DNA of 64,000 nucleotides, from the NCBI GenBank assembly GCA_016794525.1, contig JAEUJY010000050.1, positions 1 to 64,000 on the forward strand, given 5' to 3'. Position 1 is the stretch's first letter, and the number at the start of each line of letters is the position of its first letter. The notes beneath the pieces were generated by a model. It searched no databases. It saw only the letters and a program-made list of their open reading frames with translations, and was not told the DNA's origin. Below are positions 9,291-18,801 of the stretch, piece by piece. The translations under genes were made by a program, and so were the position numbers. Origin of the DNA: Myxococcales bacterium (GTDB taxonomy: Bacteria > Myxococcota_A > Polyangia > Haliangiales > Haliangiaceae).

Positions 9291-10547
9291 ATGGCCGGTC
9301 GCTGGATCCCCGCCGTCGTGGTGATCGCGAGCCTCGGCGCCGCGCGCGCCGACAGCCGCCGCACGGTCCACGTCGAGACCACCCCGCCGGGGGCGACGAT
9401 CTACCTGGGCGACAAGGACGGCGAGGTGCTCGGCACGACGCCGGCCGACGTCAAGCTGGCGCCCGGCGATCAGGTGCTGGTGATCGCGCTCGACGGCTAC
9501 CTCGACGAGGTCGTGCCGGTGCCGGTGCCGGCGGCCAGCGGGCGCGCCGGCAAGCGGCCGATCGAGATCGATCCGATCCGGATGCGCGCCGCCGAGTCGA
9601 TGCTCGAGATCAAGGGCACCGCGCCCGACGGCGCGCGGGTGCTGGTCGACGGCGAGGATCGCGGCGCGCTGCCGCGCCGGCTCGAGGTGGCGCCGGGCCC
9701 GCACCAGGTGCAGGTGATGGTCGGCGACAAGGCGGTGTGGGACGAGTGGGTCGAGCTCGACAGCGGCGCCGAGCACGTCGTGACGGTGACGCCGGTCGTC
9801 GACGAGCCGCCGCCGCCGGATCCGGCGCGCCCGCGCGGCCCGCGCCCGCCGCTGGCGATCGTGCGGGTCGGCCCCGATTTCGGCTGGCGTAGCCTCCGCT
9901 ACCAGGCGGCCGGCGACGCGATGTTCACGCCGTCGTTCTCGTCGCGGGTGCTGACCGCGGTGCGCGTCGAGGCCGAGCTGGCGCCGTGGCGGCTGACGCC
10001 GGCGGCGCGGCCGGTGTGGCCGCTGGCGCTGGTGGTGGGCGGCGGGTTCGCGCCGGCCGACGCGGTCGTCGCCGGCAGCCGGACCACCGATCAGTTCTGG
10101 CGCACGACCGAGGTCGGGCTGCGCTACCGGCTCGGGCTGGGACGGCACGCGGCGATCGCGGCGGACGCCGGGTGGGCGCGGCTGATCTGGGCGTTCCGCG
10201 GCGATCAAGAGGACACGCTGCCCGACACCGACTACCAGACGGTGCGGCTGGGGCTGCGCGGCGAGGGCGCGGTCGGCCCGATCACCGGCTGGCTGGCGAT
10301 CGCCAACCAGGTGGTGGTGAGCGGCGGGCCGCTGCCGGATCGCTTCGCGACCGCCGACGCCGACGGCTTCGCGCTGCGGCTGGGCGGGCGCGCGACGCTG
10401 CTCCGCGGTCGGCTCGAGGCCGGCGCCGAGTACCAGCTGACCAGCTTCTCGTGGTCGTTCGAGCCGGTGATGGGCGGCGACTACCAGGCCACCGGCGCCA
10501 GCGATCGGGTCGACAGCGCGCGCCTGTGGGTCGGCGCGACGTATTGA
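9291..10547 (+). CDS. PEGA-domain outer-membrane barrel-like protein
   Basis: 418 residues. A signal peptide (residues 1-21, ending AARAD) is followed by a PEGA domain at about 24-85 (VETTPPGATIYLGDKDG; GTTPADVKLAPG) and a second one at about 105-170 (VLVDGEDRGALPRRLEVAPG). After a proline-rich linker (about 172-188), residues 190-418 alternate hydrophobic and polar residues with many aromatic turns and end in LWVGATY, a C-terminal pattern typical of outer-membrane beta barrels. PEGA domains are thought to bind cell-wall or surface polymers, so the protein may join peptidoglycan to the outer membrane. The start is set by the TATCAT box. Confidence 0.8.
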   Translation: MAGRWIPAVVVIASLGAARADSRRTVHVETTPPGATIYLGDKDGEVLGTTPADVKLAPGDQVLVIALDGYLDEVVPVPVPAASGRAGKRPIEIDPIRMRAAESMLEIKGTAPDGARVLVDGEDRGALPRRLEVAPGPHQVQVMVGDKAVWDEWVELDSGAEHVVTVTPVVDEPPPPDPARPRGPRPPLAIVRVGPDFGWRSLRYQAAGDAMFTPSFSSRVLTAVRVEAELAPWRLTPAARPVWPLALVVGGGFAPADAVVAGSRTTDQFWRTTEVGLRYRLGLGRHAAIAADAGWARLIWAFRGDQEDTLPDTDYQTVRLGLRGEGAVGPITGWLAIANQVVVSGGPLPDRFATADADGFALRLGGRATLLRGRLEAGAEYQLTSFSWSFEPVMGGDYQATGASDRVDSARLWVGATY

Positions 10548-10648
10548 TGCGGCGCTGAGGCTCGCGCGGGCGCCCCTCGGACGTGCCGCGCGCGGCCGGC
10601 GCGGCGCGCGCCCGGGAACCGTTCGCCGCGCGCGGTGTCTGACCGCCC

Positions 10649-12655
10649 ATGCGCCATCGCCCCTGGCCGCTCATCGCCCTCGGTGCGTCCGCGTTGTGCC
10701 GGCCGGTCGCCGCCGACGTGATCCGCAGCGACGAGCGCGGCGCCGAGCTGGCGATCGCGCAGCCGCGGGTGACCGCCGAGCTCGGCGACGGCGTCGCCTA
10801 CCTGCGCGTGCGCTACGACGTCGTCAACGCCAGCCGCTTCGCCGATCGCGCGCGGGTGCAGCTCGAGCTGCCGACCGGCGCGGTCGTCGTGGGGCTGCGC
10901 CAGCGCACCGGCGGCGCGTGGATCGCCGGGCGGCTCGAGGCGGCCGAGGCGGTGGAGGCGCGGCTGGCGGCGTACGTCGACGCGCCGTTCGTCGCGGCCC
11001 GCGGCGCGGTGGCGCTGACCGGCGCCGGCGCGTTCCACGATCTGACGCTGACGTACGTGCCCCCGCGCGGCCGGGTCGGCGTCGAGTACGAGGTGGTGGT
11101 GCCGGCGTGCTACGCGCACGGCGAGTGGGTGGCGGTGGTGCCGCGGCTCGAGGCCGACCCGGCGCTGGCCGTCGCGCGCGGCCGCGTCGACGACGCCGCC
11201 GACGTGGCCAAGCGGTGGGGCGAGCCGGTGGTCGACGCGTGCGAGCACATCGTCGGCTACGACACCGCCGACCCCGCCGACCACGTGCTGGCGTGGCCGG
11301 CCCGCGCCGCGACCGGCCTGCGCCTCACCGACGCGCGGCTGACCGCGCCGGGGGTCGCGGTGCGCGACGTCGAGCTGGCGATCGCGCCGCGGCTCGCGCC
11401 GCCGCCGGTGCGACCGACGGTGGTGTTCGTGCTCGACGCGTCGAAGAGCCAGGGCGCCGACGGCGTCGCCGCGCAGCTGGCGATCGTGCGCGGCTACCTG
11501 GCCCACCAGCCCGACGCGCGGGTCGAGGTGGTGGTAGCGCGGCGCGCGGCGACGCGGCTGTTCGGCGACGTCGTGCCGGCGGCGACCGTCCCAGCCGCGC
11601 TGGCGGCCCGGGCCACGGCGCTGACGGTGGGCAACGGCTCGCACCTCGAGCGTGGGCTGGCGCTGGCCGCGGACATCCTGGCCGCGGCGCCGGGCCCGCG
11701 CCGGCTGGTGGCGTTCACCGACGACCGGCTGCGGCCGGCGCTGACCGACGACGCGCTGCGCGCGGCGCTGGCGCGGCTGCCGGCCGACGCGATCGCCCAC
11801 GTCGTCGTCCCCCACGCCGGCGCCGCCGAGGTGTGGACCGATCGCGACAGCCACTTCGCCGGAGTGATCGCGCCGTGGGGCGGCATCGCCGCGACGGTCG
11901 GCGCCGCCGGCGATCCTGCGCCGCTGGTCGAGCTGGTGCGGCCGATCGCGCTGCGCGACGTCGCGGTGGGCGACGAGGTGATCGCCGACGAGGTGCGCGA
12001 GGGGCAGGGGCTGCGCTGGCTGACCCAGACCGACGCCGCGGCGCCGGTGACGGCGTGGCTGTGGGGCCGGCGGGTCGAGGCCACCACGCTGGCGGCGCCG
12101 GTCGATCGCATCCGGGTGGCGCGGCTGGCGCTGGCGCGGTTCGAGGAGCTCGACGACGCGGCGGTGCAGGCGCTGGCCGGGCTGGCCCACGCGACGACGC
12201 GGCTGACCTCGCTGATCGCCGACCAGCCGAGCTGGACGCCGGGCGGGCTGCCCGAGGTCGAGCTGGGGTTGCGCGGCGGCGACAGCTGGTCGTCGATGTG
12301 CGGCGTGCCGATGGGGCTCGGCGGGGTCGGCCGGATCGGCACGATCGGCCACGGCGGCGGCACCGGCAGCGGCGACGACCGCGCGCCGCCCGACGTGCGC
12401 GCGCTGCTGGCGGCGCGGATCGCCGGCTGCGCGGCGCCGCTGGGCCCGCGGCCGTGGCGGCTCGCGGTCGACGTCAGCACCACCGGCGTCGAGGTGGTCG
12501 ACGTCGCGGCCACGCTGGCCGGCGTCGACGACGCGGCGCTGGCGACGCGGGTCGAGGCGTGCGCGATCGAGGCCGGCTGGGATCTCGATCTCGACGCCAG
12601 CTTCGCGCGCTACACGACGACGTTCCCGGCCGCGTTCGCCGGCCCGCCGCCGTGA
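10649..12655 (+). CDS. Secreted VIT-VWA protein with AgmX-like C-terminal domain
   Basis: 668 residues. Signal peptide 1-22 (ending PVAAD). Residues about 30-150 form a vault-like/VIT beta domain (LRVRYDVVNASRFADRARVQLELP); residues about 255-390 are a von Willebrand A domain with an intact MIDAS start (VFVLDASKSQG, the DxSxS pattern). Near residue 561 lies GRIGTIGHGGGTGSG, a glycine-histidine motif familiar from myxobacterial AgmX/PglI-type proteins. The last ~80 residues (RLAVDVSTTGVEVV... VEACAIEAGWDLDLDASF) resemble the C-terminal domain of that group, used in gliding-motility or TonB-like proteins. A role in surface assembly or adhesion is inferred. Confidence 0.8.
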   Translation: MRHRPWPLIALGASALCRPVAADVIRSDERGAELAIAQPRVTAELGDGVAYLRVRYDVVNASRFADRARVQLELPTGAVVVGLRQRTGGAWIAGRLEAAEAVEARLAAYVDAPFVAARGAVALTGAGAFHDLTLTYVPPRGRVGVEYEVVVPACYAHGEWVAVVPRLEADPALAVARGRVDDAADVAKRWGEPVVDACEHIVGYDTADPADHVLAWPARAATGLRLTDARLTAPGVAVRDVELAIAPRLAPPPVRPTVVFVLDASKSQGADGVAAQLAIVRGYLAHQPDARVEVVVARRAATRLFGDVVPAATVPAALAARATALTVGNGSHLERGLALAADILAAAPGPRRLVAFTDDRLRPALTDDALRAALARLPADAIAHVVVPHAGAAEVWTDRDSHFAGVIAPWGGIAATVGAAGDPAPLVELVRPIALRDVAVGDEVIADEVREGQGLRWLTQTDAAAPVTAWLWGRRVEATTLAAPVDRIRVARLALARFEELDDAAVQALAGLAHATTRLTSLIADQPSWTPGGLPEVELGLRGGDSWSSMCGVPMGLGGVGRIGTIGHGGGTGSGDDRAPPDVRALLAARIAGCAAPLGPRPWRLAVDVSTTGVEVVDVAATLAGVDDAALATRVEACAIEAGWDLDLDASFARYTTTFPAAFAGPPP

Positions 12656-12658
12656 GCC

Positions 12659-14716
12659 CTACCAGATCGCGCAGGCCTCCGTCGGGGCCATCGGCGCGCC
12701 GGCCGGGCACGCGAACGCCTGCGCGAACTGCGGCAGGTTGCGCAGCGCACCGTTGATCCGCCACTTCGGCGGCGCGTGCTCGTCGACGGTGAGGCGGCGC
12801 ACCGCCTCGGCCTCGCGATCGTGCGCGCACCACGCCTGGCCGAGCCCGACGAAGAACTGCTGATCCTCGCTGAGCCCGTCGGCGACGTAGGTCTTGTCGG
12901 CGCCGGCGCGCAGCTGGCGGTAGGCCAGGAACGCGAGCTTGATGCCGCCGAGGTCGGCGATGTTCTCGCCCAGCGTCAGCGCGCCGTTGACGTGGTGGCC
13001 GGGCACCGGCTCGAACGTCGCGTACATCGTGGCCAGGCACTGGCCCTTGGCCCGGAACTGCGCGAGGTCCTCGGGCTGCCACCAGTCGCGCTGGTTGCCG
13101 ACGGCGTCGTACTGCGCGCCCTGATCGTCGAAGCCGTGGGTCAGCTCGTGGCCGACGACCATGCCGATGCCGCCGAGGTTGGCGGCGATCGAGCGATCCT
13201 TGCCGAAGAACGGTGGCTGCAGGATGCCGGCCGGCAGCCCGGCGTTGTTGGCGCCGGGGTTGTAGTACGCGTCGACGATGAACGGCGGCAGCAACCACTC
13301 GCCGCGGTCGACCGGCTGGCCGCCCTTGGCCGCCTGCCGCCGGCCCTCGGCGGTCATCGCCGCCAGCGTGTTGCCGGCGAAGTTGGCGCGATCGATCGCG
13401 ACGTCGTAGGTGCGCCACGCGTCGGGGTAGCCGATCAGCGCCTCGAGCCGGGCCAGCTTGGCGCGCGCCTGCACCTTGGTCGCCGCGCTCATCCACGGCA
13501 GCGCGCCGAGCTGCGCGTCGAGCACGTCGGCGATCGCCGCGAACAGCTGCTGCGCGGCGTCGCGCGACTCGCCCGGAAAGTACGCGGCGACGTAGCGCTG
13601 GCCCAGCAGATCGGGCAGCGCCGCGGCGGTGGCGTCGACGCAGCGCTTCCACCGCGGCGGCGGCTCGCCGACGCCGGTCAGCGCGGCGCGGAGCTTGAAC
13701 GTCTCGTCGTCGAAGCGCGCCGGCAACGCCAGCGGCAGCGCGTCGAGCACGCGCACCGTCAGGTACGCCTGCCAGGTGGCCGGGCGGCTCGCCTTGAGCA
13801 CCGCCGGCAGGCCCTGGAAGTACGCCGGCGACGTCACCGCCAGCTTGCCCGGGCTGGGGTTGCCGATCGCCGCGACGTAGGTCTTCCAGTCGAAGCCCGG
13901 CACCATCGCGGCCAGGCCGTCGAGGTCGGTGGGGTTGTACATGCCGCTGACGTCGCGCCGCTCGACGCCGGACTTGGTCAGCGTGGCCAGCGCGGTCTCG
14001 AGCGCGAGCACGTCGGCGGCGAGGCCGGCCGCGGCCTTGCCCTTGCCGGCCAGCTCGAGCAGCGCCTGCACGTGCGCCAGGTACGCGGCGCGCGGCGCGG
14101 CGAACCCGGCGTCGAGGTAGTAGTCGCGATCGGGCAGGCCGAGGCCGGCGGTGTCGAGCGTCAGGATGGCGGTGCGCGCGTCGAGGTTGTCGGCGATCGC
14201 GCTGAAGGTCCACAGCGCGCCGATCTGCGCGCGGTGCAGCGCGGTCACCGCGGCGCCGAGGCCGCGGGCGTCCTTGGCCTTGGCGATGGCGTCGAGCAGC
14301 GGCTTGACGCCGTCGAGGCCGCGCCGCTCGATGGCGGCGGTGTCGAGGCACGACGCGTAGTAGTCGCCGAGCTGCCGGCTGGCGGCGTCGACCGGCGTGG
14401 CCGCGGCCTCCTCGAGGATGGCGTGCTGCGCCGCGCGGTTGCGCTCGGCGAGCTCGGCGAAGCGGCTCCAGCCGGGGCGGTCGGCGGGGATCGGGTGGCT
14501 GGCCAGCCAGCCGCCGCACGCGTACTGGTAGAAGTCGGTGCACGGGTCGGCGGCGCGATCGAGCGCGGCGGCCTCGAGGCCGACGTCGGCCAGCGACACC
14601 GCGACGGTCGGCGGGCCGGGCGGCCGCGCCGGGCCGGTGGGGGCGGGCGTGCCGCCGCAGGCGACGGCGGCGAGGGCGGCGGCGCCGACGAGCGGCGAGG
14701 CGAGGCGGCGGATCAT
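12659..14716 (-). CDS. pepO: M13 family zinc metallopeptidase (neprilysin/PepO-like), lipoprotein
   Basis: 685 residues, typical M13 length. The N-terminus ends in LAAVACGGTP, a good lipobox. Catalytic features are complete: zinc motif HELTH in VVGHELTHGFDDQGAQYD (about residue 505), third ligand in ENIADLGGIK (about residue 565), and the substrate-binding NAxY/F-like block YYNPGANNAGLPAGILQPPFF. M13 enzymes cleave small peptides on the outer side of the membrane, so nutrition from prey or peptide clearance is a reasonable role. An AGGAG ribosome binding site precedes the ATG. It meets the VIT-VWA gene tail to tail with only three bases between stops. Confidence 0.95.
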   Translation of the reverse strand: MIRRLASPLVGAAALAAVACGGTPAPTGPARPPGPPTVAVSLADVGLEAAALDRAADPCTDFYQYACGGWLASHPIPADRPGWSRFAELAERNRAAQHAILEEAAATPVDAASRQLGDYYASCLDTAAIERRGLDGVKPLLDAIAKAKDARGLGAAVTALHRAQIGALWTFSAIADNLDARTAILTLDTAGLGLPDRDYYLDAGFAAPRAAYLAHVQALLELAGKGKAAAGLAADVLALETALATLTKSGVERRDVSGMYNPTDLDGLAAMVPGFDWKTYVAAIGNPSPGKLAVTSPAYFQGLPAVLKASRPATWQAYLTVRVLDALPLALPARFDDETFKLRAALTGVGEPPPRWKRCVDATAAALPDLLGQRYVAAYFPGESRDAAQQLFAAIADVLDAQLGALPWMSAATKVQARAKLARLEALIGYPDAWRTYDVAIDRANFAGNTLAAMTAEGRRQAAKGGQPVDRGEWLLPPFIVDAYYNPGANNAGLPAGILQPPFFGKDRSIAANLGGIGMVVGHELTHGFDDQGAQYDAVGNQRDWWQPEDLAQFRAKGQCLATMYATFEPVPGHHVNGALTLGENIADLGGIKLAFLAYRQLRAGADKTYVADGLSEDQQFFVGLGQAWCAHDREAEAVRRLTVDEHAPPKWRINGALRNLPQFAQAFACPAGAPMAPTEACAIW

Positions 14717-14809
14717 CGGGGCTCCTGGCGGTCTGTCGTTCTACCACGCGCGCTTGCGCGGCCGCGGGGTTCGCTCGTATGACCGCGTGGTGCCGAGCTC
14801 GGAGACGCG

Positions 14810-15676
14810 GTGAGCGCGGGCGCGCGGCGCTGGCCGGCGCTGGCGATCGTCGCGGCGGCGACGCTGTGGGGCCTGCTCGGCGTGTTCGGCGCGCGGGCGC
14901 TCGCGCTCGGCGTCGCGCCGCTGGAGATCGCGCTCGTGCGCGCGCTCGGCGGCGGCGCGCTGTTCGCGGCCCACGCGATCGCGACCGGCGCGCGCTTCCC
15001 GCGCGGCCGCGACCTGGCGACGACGATCGGCTTCGGGCTGATCGGCGTGAGCGTGTTCTACGGCGCCTACCTGGCGGCGGTCGACGCCGGCGGCGCCAGC
15101 CTGGCCAGCGTGCTGCTGTACACCGCGCCGGCGTTCGTCGCGATCGCCGCGGGGCCGCTGCTCGGCGAGCGGCCGGGGCGGCGCGAGGCGGGCGCGGTGG
15201 CGGTGACCGTCGTCGGGGTGGCGCTGGTGTCGCTCGGCGGTGGCGCCGACGGGCGCGCCACCGGCCGCGCGGTCGGGCTCGGCGTGGTGGCCGGCGCGAC
15301 CTACGCGCTCTACTACCTGTGGGGCAAGCGCGCGTTCACCCGCCACGCGCCGGCTGCGCTGTACGCAGTCGCGATGCCGGTCGGGGCGCTCGGCCTGGCG
15401 CCGTTCGTCACCGTCGCCGCGCACCCGCCGGCGGCGTGGGCCTACCTCGCGGCGATGGCGACGCTGTCGACGTACCTCGCGTACCTCTGCTACGCCGCCG
15501 GGCTGCGCCACCTGCCCGCGACCCGAGCCAGCGTGATCGCCGCGCTCGAGCCGGTGGTCGCGGCGGCGCTCGCCGCGATCGTCCTCGGCGAGCGCCTCAC
15601 GCCGCTGGCGCTGGTGGGCGCCGCGCTGGTCGTCGGCGCGGCGATCGCGCTGGCCGGCCGCGCGGCGTCGACGTGA
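14810..15676 (+). CDS. EamA/DMT-superfamily transporter
   Basis: 288 residues with about ten hydrophobic helices in two homologous halves, each an EamA domain: [21 protein letters not shown] opens the first, and [18 protein letters not shown] the second, ending in [19 protein letters not shown]. That last motif (EPV... GE) is a hallmark of drug/metabolite exporters of the RhaT/YdcZ type. Substrate cannot be inferred; amino acids, sugars or metabolites are all possible. GTG start with GGAG five bases upstream. Convergent with the DUF4476 gene (12 bp between stops). Confidence 0.92.
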   Translation: MSAGARRWPALAIVAAATLWGLLGVFGARALALGVAPLEIALVRALGGGALFAAHAIATGARFPRGRDLATTIGFGLIGVSVFYGAYLAAVDAGGASLASVLLYTAPAFVAIAAGPLLGERPGRREAGAVAVTVVGVALVSLGGGADGRATGRAVGLGVVAGATYALYYLWGKRAFTRHAPAALYAVAMPVGALGLAPFVTVAAHPPAAWAYLAAMATLSTYLAYLCYAAGLRHLPATRASVIAALEPVVAAALAAIVLGERLTPLALVGAALVVGAAIALAGRAAST

Positions 15677-15688
15677 CCTGGCTGGAGC

Positions 15689-16378
<690 letters not shown>

Positions 16379-16442
16379 GGGGTTGTGGCTGGGACGGCGG
16401 TGGGGTAGCGCGTATTCACGGGGCCCCGTGGTAAACGAGGGC

Positions 16443-17231
16443 GTGGCACGTCGTCGGACCAAGCTCGTGGCCGCGGCGCTGGTGGTGGTGGTCGGCTACC
16501 CGCTCCTGCTGGTGATCCTGGGCTACGCGCTGGCCGGCCGGGCCGCCGACACCGTGCGCGACCGGCTGGCGCAGTCGCTCGACGGCGAGGCCCGGGTCGG
16601 CGCGGTCGAGCTGGGCCTGGTGCGCGGCCGGGTCGCGGTCGACGATCTGGTGGTCGAGCGCCACCACCTCGGCACGCTGCGGCTGGCGATCGATCACCTC
16701 GAGGTCGACGTCGCGCCGCTGGGCGCGGTGGTGTTCGCGCACGAGCCGCGCCGCGTCTTCGTGCGCGGCGCGCACATCGCGATCTCGGGGGCCGGTGCGC
16801 TCGATCTGCCGCAGCGCGAGCGCCGGGTGCTCACGCTGGGCGGGCTCGAGGTGGTCGACAGCGATCTGGCGCTGGTCGTGACCACCGCGTGGCCCGAGCT
16901 GGGCCAGGTGCGGCTGCACCTCGATCGGTTCCGCGCCGGGCGCACGGTGCTGCGAACGCCGCTGTCGTGGGTGTTCGCGCTCGAGGAGCTCGAGGCGCGG
17001 GTCGAGCTGCCGGGCGACGCCGACTTCGCGCTGCGCTACGCCGCCGGCAAGCTGTCGGCGGTGGGCGGCGTGTTCGGCGATCAGCCGGTCGAGATCGCGA
17101 TCGAGCTGCCGCGGACGCCGGGGCCCGACGAGCCGGCCCAGCTGCGCGCGCTGGCGTTCGAGCTTGGCAAGCGGCTGGTGATCGAGCGCGGCAAGCGCTG
17201 GCTGACCCGTCGGCTGCTGTTCGGGCGGTAG
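16443..17231 (+). CDS. AsmA-like single-pass membrane protein
   Basis: 262 residues from GTG 16443. One N-terminal transmembrane helix (residues 8-30, VAAALVVVVGYPLLLVILGYAL) precedes a large periplasmic part in which beta-rich segments recur (GRVAVDDLVVERHHLGTLRLAIDHLEVDV; RVLTLGGLEVVDSDLALVV). The layout is that of short AsmA/DUF748-type proteins, which shape the outer membrane or carry lipids between membranes. Family assignment rests on architecture only. A second possible GTG lies five codons upstream. A GAGG run stands very close to the chosen start. Confidence 0.6.
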   Translation: MARRRTKLVAAALVVVVGYPLLLVILGYALAGRAADTVRDRLAQSLDGEARVGAVELGLVRGRVAVDDLVVERHHLGTLRLAIDHLEVDVAPLGAVVFAHEPRRVFVRGAHIAISGAGALDLPQRERRVLTLGGLEVVDSDLALVVTTAWPELGQVRLHLDRFRAGRTVLRTPLSWVFALEELEARVELPGDADFALRYAAGKLSAVGGVFGDQPVEIAIELPRTPGPDEPAQLRALAFELGKRLVIERGKRWLTRRLLFGR

Positions 17232-17270
17232 CCGCGTCGATGGCATCGGGCGGCGAGGGCTGGCGAGTGT

Positions 17271-17340
17271 CCGGGGCCGGACATCCGCGGGTGTCCGGGG
17301 ATGGCCGGAGCGCCGGACGAAACCGGACGGAATCCGGCCG
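17271..17340. repeat. Cluster of CCGG sites upstream of the HNH gene
   Basis: CCGG occurs at 17271, 17277, 17295, 17305, 17313, 17323 and 17334: seven in about 67 bp where about one is expected at this base composition. Four are spaced 8-11 bp apart. GTGTCCGGGG occurs twice. The stretch lies in the gap before the HNH endonuclease-like gene. Confidence 0.6.
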
Positions 17341-17418
17341 TTTTGTCCGAGATTCGGACGGACGTCGCGAGGCGTCGCGGGGTTGCGGCTGGCGCGCGGC
17401 TTGCTGAGAGGTTGGGGC

Positions 17419-18801
17419 ATGGTGGACAGGGCAGCGGGCGGACCGATGGTGGACGAGGCGGCGGCTGGGCCGGTGGGCGCGGCGGGCGTGGACGATTGGC
17501 GCGAGGTCGACCGGACGCTGCGCGGGCTGGCGCGACGGCGGGCGGCGCTCGACGTCGAGGAGGCCGCGTGGCTGCGGCGGGCGCGGGCGCTTGGCGTCCA
17601 TCGCGAGCTGGGCTTCGCGTCGTTCTTCGAGTACGTCGAGCGCGTGCTGGGCTACGCGCCGGGACCGGCGCGCGAGCGGTTGCGGGTAGCTGACGCGCTG
17701 GCGGTCTTGCCGAAGCTGCGGGCCGCGATGTCCGCCGGCGACGTCGCCTACAGCGCGGCGCGGGAGCTGACCCGGGTCGCGACGGTCGACACCGAGGCGG
17801 CGTGGCTGAAGGCGGCGGCCCAGCACACCGTGCGGGAGATCGAGGACATGGTGAGCGGGCGACGGCGGGGCGATTCACCCGACGACCCGCCGGACCCCGC
17901 CGCGCGGCTGCACGAGCTGCGGCTGCTGCTGCCGGCGGCGGTGCTGGGCAAGTTCACCGCGGCCCGCCGCGCGCTGGAGGCGGCCTGCGGGCACCCGCTG
18001 ACCGACGGCGACCTGCTGGCGACCTTGTGCGATGGGCAGCTGGCGGGCGCCGGATCCCACGTGGGAGATGCGGCGGCGGGCTCCGCGGCGGCGGCGGGTT
18101 CGGCGGCGGCGTCGAGGCCCATGTATCAGATCGCGATCACGCGGTGCACCGACTGTATTCGCGCGTGGCAGGACGTCGCCGGGCACACGATCGAGATCAG
18201 CCAAGCGGAGCTGGCGCAGGCGTCGTGCGACGCGGAGTTGCTCGGGCGCGTCGACGGCGACCAGCCGGCGCGGGTGACCAAGACGATCCCGCCGCGGACC
18301 CGGCGCGCCGTGCTGCGGCGGGACCGGGGACGGTGCGTGGTGCCGGGGTGCCGCAACGCGCGGTACGTCGACGTGCATCACATCGTGCCGCGCGCGCAGG
18401 GCGGCACGCACACGCCGAGCAAGCTGGCGGCGCTGTGCTCGGCGCACCACAAGGCGGCGCACGATGGCCGCCTGCGGGTCGAGGGTGCCGCGCCCGGCAA
18501 GCTACGCTTCGTGCACGCCGATGGGCGGCCGTATAGGGTTCCCCCGTCCCACGTGGGAGATGGCGAAGCGGCCCCGCCCCAAGTCGGCGGCGAGCCCGCG
18601 GCGGCTCCAACGCAGGTGGGCGCCGCGGGTGGGGCGCCGCCCGCCGCTCGTCGCCACCGCGGGGCGCAGGCGCCAGCGGCCGCGAGCGCGAGGCGCTCCA
18701 GGAAGGCGCGCGGCCGCGAGCGGGCAAGCGCGCCGCTCACCCGCGGTAGGAGTCGTCCTGCTCGATCTTCGAAAGCACCCAGTCGAACTCGCCGGCGGTG
18801 A
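17419..18801 (+). CDS. DUF222-type HNH endonuclease-like protein
   Basis: 460 residues from ATG 17419, which follows a GAGAGG ribosome binding site. The first ~200 residues are a helical DUF222-like domain (LRGLARRRAALDVEEAAWL; GYAPGPARERLRVADAL). Near residue 295-345 is an HNH domain: CVVPGCRNARYVDVHHI, then LAALCSAHHKAAHDG, with the HH and following H needed for metal-dependent nuclease activity. The linker and tail have repeated SHVGD/QVGG/TQVGA peptides encoded by copies of a 12-bp palindrome, and a very basic C-terminal tail. Such proteins are abundant in myxobacteria and actinobacteria, often as multicopy families; no substrate is known. It overlaps the opposing gene by 65 bp. Confidence 0.85.
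   Translation: MVDRAAGGPMVDEAAAGPVGAAGVDDWREVDRTLRGLARRRAALDVEEAAWLRRARALGVHRELGFASFFEYVERVLGYAPGPARERLRVADALAVLPKLRAAMSAGDVAYSAARELTRVATVDTEAAWLKAAAQHTVREIEDMVSGRRRGDSPDDPPDPAARLHELRLLLPAAVLGKFTAARRALEAACGHPLTDGDLLATLCDGQLAGAGSHVGDAAAGSAAAAGSAAASRPMYQIAITRCTDCIRAWQDVAGHTIEISQAELAQASCDAELLGRVDGDQPARVTKTIPPRTRRAVLRRDRGRCVVPGCRNARYVDVHHIVPRAQGGTHTPSKLAALCSAHHKAAHDGRLRVEGAAPGKLRFVHADGRPYRVPPSHVGDGEAAPPQVGGEPAAAPTQVGAAGGAPPAARRHRGAQAPAAASARRSRKARGRERASAPLTRGRSRPARSSKAPSRTRRR
18055..18066. repeat. 12-bp palindrome TCCCACGTGGGA, copy 1
   Basis: Perfect palindrome inside the HNH gene, encoding part of SHVGD. An identical copy lies at 18547. Confidence 0.7.
18547..18558. repeat. 12-bp palindrome TCCCACGTGGGA, copy 2
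   Basis: Second perfect copy, again encoding SHVGD and again followed by GATG. Degenerate copies follow in the same reading frame. Confidence 0.7.
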
